Below are positions 5,990 through 12,732 of a stretch of 12,732 bases of DNA, piece by piece. Each line of letters opens with the position of its first letter. Position 1 is the stretch's first letter. Both the position numbers and the translations under genes were made by a program. The notes under the pieces are model-generated. The model searched no databases. It had not been told where the DNA came from and saw only the letters and a program-made list of their open reading frames with translations. Source of the DNA: CAZMHJ01 sp964566075 (GTDB lineage: Bacteria; Patescibacteriota; Saccharimonadia; Saccharimonadales; CAIOMD01). The DNA is taken from assembly GCA_964566075.1 (NCBI GenBank), contig CAZMHJ010000029.1, forward strand, positions 1 to 12,732, written 5' to 3'.

Positions 5990-6020
5990 CCTATTCGCGC
6001 CTTAGCGCGTCAATAGGGTT
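5988..6020. terminator. Hairpin straddling two convergent stop codons
   Basis: AACCTATT (5988-5995) and AATAGGGTT (6012-6020) pair with one bulged base. CGCGC (5996-6000) and GCGCG (6005-6009) continue the stem around the loop CTTA, with a TC bulge. It covers the ends of both convergent genes, which have no spacer for a terminator of their own. T runs are poor on both sides. Confidence 0.4.
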
Positions 6021-7214
6021 AATCTTTTCTGCCCGGCGGGCAGGCAAGTACACCACAATAAGCCCCACAATAACCATAAAGGCAAATACTCCCACAATTA
6101 CATAAGCTGGGTATGCAAATACATCGAACGAATCTTGCACGCCCCGCCTAGAAGCAAACGCATTCATAACAATATTTACGATCCTTCCAATAACAAATGC
6201 GCCAAACATACCAATTGCCGACCCAAAAATAGACAAAAAGAATGCCTCGAACATAAACAACCGCCGCATATCTACCGAACGTGCCCCGAGCGCAAACATT
6301 AGGCCAATTTCTTTTGTGCGTTCAAGTAGCGAAATGGTGAGGGTATTGAACATCCCAAGCACGGCTACAATCATGCCGATGCTACCAAAGCCAATGAGTA
6401 TAAGGGTAAAGAAGCGGAACACTTGGTTGATTTCTTCAATTGTATCTACTGGTGAATCGGTTTCGAACCCAAGGCTTTCTATTTGTGATCGTATTTGCTG
6501 AATATCATCAACGCTTTTTGCGCCAACCTTCAGTTGATTGTATGCAGGCACGCCTGCAGCCCTAAAAATAGAGTCGCTAATGAATATTTCTGCGCCACTG
6601 CCAGAATCTATAACCCCAACAACAGTAAATTGCTTCTTAATAGGCTTGAGTTTTTCGTCTGCTTTGCCTAGTGGCACCGTAACTTCAATTTTTTTGCCCA
6701 CTATCTCTGCCGGATTATTCGAAATGCCTATAGATTGCAAGGCAGCTTTGTTTAGCACAGCTTCAGCCTGCTTAGGGTTAGCCGTTAGCAGGTTTCCGGC
6801 CACAATATTCATGTACATGAGCCCTTGGTAATAGTCATCAACACCGTACACGATACTGTCTGATTCGCTGCTACTTACTTTGTAGCTACCGGGGTAAAAA
6901 TATGCCTTTCCAACTTTATCTATATTTGGGATGTTGCCTATACGTTCTAGGGCAATATCATCAATTTTAAGTATTTTTGAATTACCAGACTTTACATCGA
7001 CAGTTTTAACAGATCGATTACCAATCACTTCGTTTGTGACTAATTGTTGCAAACCAAGTCCAAATGTAAGTAAAAAGAAAATTGCGCCGATGCCAATGGC
7101 TATACCAAAGACGGTTAATCCGGTTCGCAATTTCTTGGCAAGCAAATTACTGAGCGCAATAGATGCCAAAATACTAAACTTTACCGTTCCTTTGTTCACA
7201 GCCTTTCGTGCCAT
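5991..7214 (-). CDS. ABC transporter permease, MacB/FtsX type
   Basis: A permease of 407 residues with the MacB-type topology: one membrane segment near the N-terminus (about 32-55), a large external domain (about 56-265) like MacB_PCD, then three segments in the C-terminal FtsX domain (about 270-295, 320-345, 370-393). The hallmark of the FtsX domain follows the second segment: L-L-E-R-T-K-E-I-G-L-M-F-A-L-G-A. The end P-A-R-R-A-E-K-I-N-P-I-D-A-L-R is also typical. Such permeases do not move solutes through a channel; they transmit force to proteins or lipids outside the membrane (mechanotransmission). The ATPase is a separate gene, and the start codon overlaps its stop (TAATG), so the two are coupled and probably form a 2+2 complex. 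The neighbouring giant secreted protein is the obvious candidate client. Confidence 0.93.
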   Translation of the reverse strand: MARKAVNKGTVKFSILASIALSNLLAKKLRTGLTVFGIAIGIGAIFFLLTFGLGLQQLVTNEVIGNRSVKTVDVKSGNSKILKIDDIALERIGNIPNIDKVGKAYFYPGSYKVSSSESDSIVYGVDDYYQGLMYMNIVAGNLLTANPKQAEAVLNKAALQSIGISNNPAEIVGKKIEVTVPLGKADEKLKPIKKQFTVVGVIDSGSGAEIFISDSIFRAAGVPAYNQLKVGAKSVDDIQQIRSQIESLGFETDSPVDTIEEINQVFRFFTLILIGFGSIGMIVAVLGMFNTLTISLLERTKEIGLMFALGARSVDMRRLFMFEAFFLSIFGSAIGMFGAFVIGRIVNIVMNAFASRRGVQDSFDVFAYPAYVIVGVFAFMVIVGLIVVYLPARRAEKINPIDALRRE

Positions 7215-7975
7215 TAGTTGGCCCCCATGAGTTGTTCGATGCGCTTGCGCATATCTGTTAGCATGCTTTTTACCGTGGGCGCTATAGCTTTTTCGTCTAT
7301 CTCGGTCACGTTGCCATCTTGAATTTCAATTAAATGGTGCGCTAGTGCTAGATATTCTAAATTGTGCGTCACGAGCACAATTGTTTTACCTTTTTCAGCA
7401 TTAAGCTTAGTAAGGAGGCCCATAATCATATCACCGTTTTTGCTATCTAGGTTACCGGTTGGTTCGTCGGCAATAATTACTGGCGGATCACTTACAATTG
7501 CACGCGCCATGGCTACACGTTGTTGCTCGCCGCCAGAAAGCAATGATGGGTATTTTTTGGCATAGCTTTGCATGTTTACTTGATTTAAGGCGTCCATTGC
7601 CAGCTTATGAGCTTCTGCCTTGGAATAGCCCAAGAAGTACAGGGGCATAGAAACATTTTCAAGTACAGAAAGGCTTTTTACCCAATAGTTCGTTTGGTAT
7701 ACAATACCTAGCTGCTCAGCACGGAACGATGCCAGTTCGTTTGGTGTTCTGTCGTATAAATTTTCACCGTTAAATTTTAAAGAACCTTTACTTGGTTTTT
7801 GTAAGCCTGATACAACATTCAATAAACTCGATTTACCACTGCCTGACGCGCCGTAAATTATTGTAAATACGCCCGAAGGTATTGAAATGGTTGCTTCTTT
7901 TACGGCAGTAACTGTTTCTTCACCTGTGGTAAAGGTGAGCGTCATGTTGTGTGATTCAATAAAAGCTTGTTTCAT
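7214..7975 (-). CDS. ABC transporter ATP-binding protein (MacB/LolD type)
   Basis: A 253-residue cytoplasmic ATPase of the LolD/MacB subfamily, partner of the permease that follows it. All nucleotide-binding motifs are intact: Walker A G-A-S-G-S-G-K-S (42-49), Q-loop Gln94, signature L-S-G-G-E-Q (146-151), Walker B V-I-I-A-D-E (166-171) with the subfamily sequence P-T-G-N-L-D, and H-loop His204. After the core, at about 225-253, comes a short charged C-terminal extension. The ATG lies two bases after the stop of the giant protein gene, with no SD site, so translation probably depends on ribosomes finishing the giant gene. The stop overlaps the permease start. Confidence 0.96.
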   Translation of the reverse strand: MKQAFIESHNMTLTFTTGEETVTAVKEATISIPSGVFTIIYGASGSGKSSLLNVVSGLQKPSKGSLKFNGENLYDRTPNELASFRAEQLGIVYQTNYWVKSLSVLENVSMPLYFLGYSKAEAHKLAMDALNQVNMQSYAKKYPSLLSGGEQQRVAMARAIVSDPPVIIADEPTGNLDSKNGDMIMGLLTKLNAEKGKTIVLVTHNLEYLALAHHLIEIQDGNVTEIDEKAIAPTVKSMLTDMRKRIEQLMGAN

Positions 7976-7977
7976 AG

Positions 7978-10900
7978 TTAAAACCCAAATATTGACCGTA
8001 AGGTATTAAATACGATTGTCAGTACGTTATCAGATGCACGTCCAATAATTGCTGTGTCGATCGCGCCTTGGCCTTGGTTGTTAGATTTGTCGCTAGACAA
8101 TGGCTGAATACTGTAGACCCGTGATGTTGGTAGGTCAGAAATAATGACGAGGTGCTCTGTTGTCATACGTGTATCTTCGGCAGTTTTGCTATTAAAGGTT
8201 ACGGCGCCAGAGCCTTCAGTATAGGCGACTTGGCTCGTTGATGGTTCGTCTGTGCGCCACGATACAACAATTTGGCCTCGTGCTTCAGAACCAGTGCCAC
8301 GGACTGATGGTTCGATAACAATATCACTAATTTTAGGTGGCCGTGTATCAAGAGCCGTCTTAAATACCTGCTGGTCAGAAACGGCCAAGTTGCCAGATTC
8401 ATCACGGCTTTGTGCGACAAGCGTATACAAGCTGTCGTCTTTTAGATTCCGGATTACTATTTGGTGGCTGGTCGTAAGTTTAGAATCTTGCTGTTCGGCA
8501 GAACCGCCACCTTTAATACCATAGACTACTTGTGTGGTGCTCGGCACATTGGTTGTCCAGGTAACTTGCTGGGTGCTCGTTGGCTCGCCTTCTACGGGCT
8601 GGAATTGCAGGTTCGTAATGCGTGGCCGAGGTGGTGTCGTGAACGAGGCCACGTTGCCCTTATATTCAGAGCCTTCTGCATCGTAGGTACTAATCATATA
8701 GTAGTACTTAGAACCATCTGTTAGGCCGTCTAACCGTACTTGGTATCGTGATTCCTGGCTCGAAGTGTTAATTGTTTTGAGACCGCCAAACGATTCACTT
8801 GTGCCATAGTATACGGTCGCCTTGGTTGAACCTTTGGTGGTGAACTCTATGGTAGCGCCGCTTAAACTAATGTTCGATGCTACTGCTTCTTTTACCGTTG
8901 GGGCAGGTGAGGTGGTAAAGGCTCGTTCGGTTGTCGTGCCAGTATTGCCATCTTCGTCCGTCCATTTTGCTACATAGTAGTAGGTTGTACCTGGCGCGAG
9001 ATTATCAAGGCTAATAATATGTGCAGAAACTTGTGTGCTGTTTGCAATTTCAGAAGAGCCATAGATGCCGCTAGTAGTACCTAGGGCAATTTTAGAATCA
9101 CTAGCACGGTCAGTATTCCAGGTTATTGTTGCTCGCTTTGTGGTGATGTCGGTAACAGTAGGCTGGCTCGTAATGGTAGCGGGGGTCGTAAACTTACCCG
9201 TTGGGTAACCACTTACGACTGTGCCCGTGACACCGCAGTTATTTGTACTGTCACATGCGGCAATTTTGTAGTAATAGGTTTGCTGCGTTAAACCGGCGTC
9301 AATATAGGTAGTACTAGAGCTAGATCCAACTTGATTAAAGCTGATGTTATTCGTAGATCGATAGATTTTATAGCTTGCAATACCGCCGCCGACATACGTA
9401 GGCTGCTCCCAGGTGATTGCAAGTCGCCAGTTGCTAGTAGCTTTAATTGAAACATCTACTAGGTCAGTATTTAATGGTATGCCTGGTGATGGCGTATTAG
9501 CGCTAAAGTTCACGCTCGAGTAATTTGCATAGTTAATATTGTTTGATTCATCACGAGCTACAACATATAGGGTATTTGTGCCTGGTTGAGTTGCGTATGG
9601 GCCAACGGTTAGTTCGGTTGATCCTGGTGCGGTGTAAGCGCAGTTACCGGCATTTGGCGTAGCATTTACGGTATAGCAGTAGGTTATGTTGTTTACATCA
9701 CCAACAAAGGTAGAAGGCGCATCCCAGTTAAAACCAAATGAGTTCACGGTGTTTGTCGTGGGTAGCGCAACCAGGTTGTTCGGTTCACTTGGTGCACCAC
9801 TAGTATTTATTTTTAGGGTTGCAGTCGTGTAGGTACTTGTAACGTTACCTGCAGCGTCCCACGCCCTAAAGTAAACGGTATTCACCCCTTCTTGCAAATC
9901 GTCGAAGTCGGGCGGGTCAACCGTCATGTACGAGCCATCATTTGTCAGTAAATCGCTCGCGTCACCACTACCGGTATGCGAATCGCCATACCACACGCCG
10001 CCCGTTCCTATACGGTACTGCAGGCCCACAAGTCCAGAATTAGCATCGTCTGGCGCGCCTGTGCCGCTACTTGGCCAGGTCATGGTAATTTGTTTGTTAC
10101 TTACAAACCCAGACGGAGCGGTAATAAAGCTTGGATTTGTTGGTGCCGTGTTGTCGAACCTAAATGCAAACTGTTCAGAAGTGGTCGATACATTACCTGC
10201 CGTATCAATTGCACGAACGGTAATGTAGTATGGACTATTTGAACTACTTAGTGGTGTAGCCAGCGCACCTGGTGTTCCTAAATCAAGCGTAGTGCCTGTA
10301 ACCATATATTGGCAGTTACCGCCAGTATTCGCAGGGCTTGTACCAAGTAAGCCTTTTGTTGTTACGGGGTTTGCGGTGTTATCTGCGCCTATGTAAATAC
10401 AGTAGCCCCGAATACCTGCTTGTGCATCTGATCCGGCTGTCCAGGTAAAGTATGGCGAAGCACCGTTTGTCCATGCATTTGCCGCTAAACTACCGCCACC
10501 ATTTGCTTTGTAGGCTGTAATGCCGCTTGGGTTAGTGGGCGCGCCACTGTCCGAGGTTGCCTGGGCGTCAACTGCATCAAGTGTGACCTGCTGATTACCG
10601 TTGCCCTTTAGCACTGCCTGCCACCGCATACCGTCAAACGTAACGGGGAAGCTCGCAAAGTTTGCAGTAATAGTTGCGGTGTCGTTTGCTTGTGCAAGCG
10701 ATGCAGACGTAGCCCAGGCTGAACCGTTCCAAAACAGCCAGCTTACGCCACCGTCTGCCGATACCCGATACGTTACTGTACCGCCGTTCAGCGTGGTTGT
10801 ATCACTCAGTGAATCCCAGTGCCATACCCCATTTTTACGGACACTTTGCGCTAAACTAATTGCTTGTTCACTCGTGCTAAATGGGGTAGTTGTAAAGCTT

Positions 10901-12732
10901 GAGCGTGCAATAGTACTAAGCCTTAGTTCATCGAGCTTGCCATCGAAGCGGGCTATCGGTTTTCCATTTTCACGCCCACCGTATGCGCCACCAAGTAAGA
11001 CGTCACGTGTACTACTTGCTACGCTAATTGTCTTTGCGACCGACGCGTCAAGCACGCCATCTATATACAGCTTCATTGTTGTGCCGTCGTACGTAACGGC
11101 TACATGGTGCCAGTTAGTGTCAAAGGTATTTGTAGTAGATTGCAAAAAGCCATTATCGCCAAAACGCCATACATTGGCATCGGCATTGGCCGACACACCT
11201 GTTGCTGCATAAAATTTACCCTTATATGCACTTAATGCACGAATATCTTCTACTGTATTGCCCCAAGAACCGTTTACGCTGTTGCCGCCTACTTTAACCC
11301 ACGATCCATTTGCATACTTCCACACTTCGCCATCACCCGTACTGTTTCCAAGGCCGGCATATAAATCGCCCGCATAAACTGCAAGTGTTCGAACAGTTTC
11401 GTAGTTTCCCGCAGCCCAACTGCTATTCGTGCCATCACCACCTACTTGCGTCCAGGTGGTGCCGTCAAATTCCCATACTTCGGCATCGTCCACACTATTA
11501 CCCAAACCTGCATATAACTTATTGTTATATGGCATTAACGATTCGACTTGTTCGAACGTTGCATTTGCCCAGCTACCATTAACAGCGTCACCACCAACAC
11601 GTAACCATGCAGTACCGTTCCAGCGCCAGACTTCGGCATCTCCGGCAGAGTTACCTAAGCCCGCATATAATGTGCCGTTCATTACTGCAAACGAACTTAC
11701 ACGTTCAAAGTTTGTTGTCCATCCTGCAAAAAGGCTATCGCCGCCAATCTTTGTCCATGCAGTACCGTTCCAGCGCCAGACTTCGGCATCGTTAGCGCTG
11801 TTACCGATACCAGCGTATAAGTTTCCTTCATAGCTAGCCAGTGCGGTAACTTCTTCAAATGCCGCTGCTGCCCATCCGCTATTAAGCCCGTCACCCCCAA
11901 TTTGCGTCCAGGTAGTGCCGTTGTATCGCCACACTTCGCCATCACCCGTAGTATTGCCCAACCCAACATAGACCTCGCCGTTATGACCAATAATTGAACT
12001 AACGTTTTCAAAAGTATTTGCTGCCCAGCTACCGCGGTAGCCTTGGCCACCAATGAGCTCCCAGCCAGTAACACCATCGGTGCGCCACACTTGCGCCGAA
12101 CCAGCGGTGTTTCCAAGACCGGCATATAAATAATCGCCAACTACCTGCAATGTTTCAACGGAAGCAAGGCCAAAATACCCCCAGCTGTTGTTAATGTGTT
12201 GACCACCGCGTACCGTCCAGCTACTACCATTCCACTGGTAAAAGTAGCTACCACCAGCGGCATCGTAGGTACCTGCAAAGATAGTGGTGCCTCCACCAGA
12301 ACTTAGGGTCATAACAATATCGCCCTGGGCGGTTGACCAGCCACCATTTAAGTTATCGCCCCCAATTTGCGTCCATGCGGTGCCGTTGTATCGCCACACC
12401 TCACCATCACCGTCACCGTTGCCTAGCCCGGCATATATATTCGTGCCATCGTTTGCGAGCGAATAGACAGCTTCGTAGTTGGTGTTCCAACTACTATTTA
12501 AGCCATCGCCCCCAATTTGCGTCCATGCGGTGCCGTTGTATCGCCACACTTCGCCATCAGTCGTGCTATCGCCTATTCCTGCATACAAATTGCCGCTTAG
12601 ATAGGTAAGTGAGCGAACGGATTCGTAGTTGGAGTTCCAACTACTATTTACACCATCACCACCAAGCTTTGCCCATACAGTACCGTTCCAGCGCCACACC
12701 TCTGCGTCTGCGACAGCATTACCAAGCCCAAC
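7978..12732 (-). CDS. Giant secreted repeat protein (propeller-like repeats, LamG, FN3/Ig-like modules), N-terminus outside the window
   Basis: The frame is open to the right edge, giving 1584 visible residues; the true start is beyond it. In protein order: (a) ten repeats of about 50 residues, with W-R-(W/Y)-N-G-T-x-W-x-x-(I/V)-G-G-D and later L-Y-A-G-L-G-N, plus a degenerate eleventh, coded at about 11140-12732; these look like beta-propeller blades. (b) The second half of a LamG/concanavalin-like domain (N-W-H-H-V-A-V-T-Y-D-G, then L-Y-I-D-G, then F-D-G-K-L-D-E-L-R), coded at about 10900-11130. (c) About eight FN3/Ig-like modules of 90-130 residues, coded at about 8040-10550; several show W-x-T-D-x-x-S-x-S-x-V-x-Y. 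(d) A short hydrophobic end with final Phe. No LPxTG-like anchor is visible. Such architecture is typical of surface adhesins and carbohydrate- or protein-binding proteins; the ligand is unknown. It is the first visible gene of an operon with a MacB-like ABC transporter. No signal peptide can be judged. Confidence 0.9.
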   Translation of the reverse strand, partial: VGLGNAVADAEVWRWNGTVWAKLGGDGVNSSWNSNYESVRSLTYLSGNLYAGIGDSTTDGEVWRYNGTAWTQIGGDGLNSSWNTNYEAVYSLANDGTNIYAGLGNGDGDGEVWRYNGTAWTQIGGDNLNGGWSTAQGDIVMTLSSGGGTTIFAGTYDAAGGSYFYQWNGSSWTVRGGQHINNSWGYFGLASVETLQVVGDYLYAGLGNTAGSAQVWRTDGVTGWELIGGQGYRGSWAANTFENVSSIIGHNGEVYVGLGNTTGDGEVWRYNGTTWTQIGGDGLNSGWAAAAFEEVTALASYEGNLYAGIGNSANDAEVWRWNGTAWTKIGGDSLFAGWTTNFERVSSFAVMNGTLYAGLGNSAGDAEVWRWNGTAWLRVGGDAVNGSWANATFEQVESLMPYNNKLYAGLGNSVDDAEVWEFDGTTWTQVGGDGTNSSWAAGNYETVRTLAVYAGDLYAGLGNSTGDGEVWKYANGSWVKVGGNSVNGSWGNTVEDIRALSAYKGKFYAATGVSANADANVWRFGDNGFLQSTTNTFDTNWHHVAVTYDGTTMKLYIDGVLDASVAKTISVASSTRDVLLGGAYGGRENGKPIARFDGKLDELRLSTIARSSFTTTPFSTSEQAISLAQSVRKNGVWHWDSLSDTTTLNGGTVTYRVSADGGVSWLFWNGSAWATSASLAQANDTATITANFASFPVTFDGMRWQAVLKGNGNQQVTLDAVDAQATSDSGAPTNPSGITAYKANGGGSLAANAWTNGASPYFTWTAGSDAQAGIRGYCIYIGADNTANPVTTKGLLGTSPANTGGNCQYMVTGTTLDLGTPGALATPLSSSNSPYYITVRAIDTAGNVSTTSEQFAFRFDNTAPTNPSFITAPSGFVSNKQITMTWPSSGTGAPDDANSGLVGLQYRIGTGGVWYGDSHTGSGDASDLLTNDGSYMTVDPPDFDDLQEGVNTVYFRAWDAAGNVTSTYTTATLKINTSGAPSEPNNLVALPTTNTVNSFGFNWDAPSTFVGDVNNITYCYTVNATPNAGNCAYTAPGSTELTVGPYATQPGTNTLYVVARDESNNINYANYSSVNFSANTPSPGIPLNTDLVDVSIKATSNWRLAITWEQPTYVGGGIASYKIYRSTNNISFNQVGSSSSTTYIDAGLTQQTYYYKIAACDSTNNCGVTGTVVSGYPTGKFTTPATITSQPTVTDITTKRATITWNTDRASDSKIALGTTSGIYGSSEIANSTQVSAHIISLDNLAPGTTYYYVAKWTDEDGNTGTTTERAFTTSPAPTVKEAVASNISLSGATIEFTTKGSTKATVYYGTSESFGGLKTINTSSQESRYQVRLDGLTDGSKYYYMISTYDAEGSEYKGNVASFTTPPRPRITNLQFQPVEGEPTSTQQVTWTTNVPSTTQVVYGIKGGGSAEQQDSKLTTSHQIVIRNLKDDSLYTLVAQSRDESGNLAVSDQQVFKTALDTRPPKISDIVIEPSVRGTGSEARGQIVVSWRTDEPSTSQVAYTEGSGAVTFNSKTAEDTRMTTEHLVIISDLPTSRVYSIQPLSSDKSNNQGQGAIDTAIIGRASDNVLTIVFNTLRSIFGF
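11140..12732 (-). repeat. Tandem array of about 150-bp coding repeats
   Basis: Ten full units and one worn unit, mostly in 150-base steps, continuing past the window edge. Some neighbours are identical over long runs: 12355-12399 equals 12505-12549 (45 bases), and 11605-11640 equals 11755-11790 (36 bases), each exactly 150 apart. Units 4 and 5 (about 12050-12250) and 9-11 (about 11150-11490) are more diverged. Confidence 0.9.

Noticed and set aside
10601..11212. Plus-strand open frame of 203 codons within the giant gene
   Set aside because: Antisense to the LamG and linker part of a clearly coding minus-strand frame; no signals of its own.
11140..12732. Regular repeats considered as a CRISPR array
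   Set aside because: The unit is about 150 bases, there are no short identical repeats with unique spacers, and the array is a continuous reading frame with conserved Trp/Gly positions.

Overview
The window looks like chromosome of a small-genome bacterium of the Patescibacteria (CPR), most like Saccharibacteria. That assignment is inference, based on the style of ribosomal protein S9, the AT-leaning flanking genes with little Shine-Dalgarno (SD) signal, and a giant secreted propeller/LamG/FN3 protein in one operon with a MacB-like ABC transporter. The standard code fits: stops are TAA, TAG and one TGA, and the TGA is followed by a terminator. The sequence contains a run of 10 N (1795-1804), so it is a scaffold and not one continuous read-through.

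Layout. (1) 1-374: 3' end of rpsI, followed by a long imperfect inverted repeat and a symmetrical terminator. (2) 563-1015, minus strand: a small soluble cysteine-containing protein of unknown function, with a promoter placed so close to the ATG that its mRNA may be leaderless. (3) 1066-5261: a GC-richer block with clear SD sites, closed at each end by a strong hairpin. It holds a secreted L,D-transpeptidase (minus) and, divergent across the N gap, a CPBP-type intramembrane protease. After a terminator and a near-perfect sigma70-type promoter come two overlapping genes: a membrane-anchored protein with a TPM-like domain, and a LemA-like protein. (4) 5357-5989: a peptidase S51 (dipeptidase E-like) serine hydrolase, meeting the next operon tail to tail with one base between the stop codons. 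(5) 5991-12732, minus strand: a tight three-gene operon, in transcription order a giant secreted protein (cut by the window edge), an ABC ATPase and a MacB/FtsX-type permease.

How the genes may work together. Nearly everything after rpsI and the small protein concerns the cell envelope. The GC-rich block joins wall cross-linking, intramembrane proteolysis and a TPM/LemA-type membrane pair. The right-hand operon joins a very large repeat protein, a plausible surface adhesin, to an ABC system that probably exports, releases or protects it. No tRNA, rRNA, CRISPR array, transposase or integrase was seen. There is no gene-free stretch longer than 300 bases; the longest, 2821-3051, holds a terminator and a promoter.
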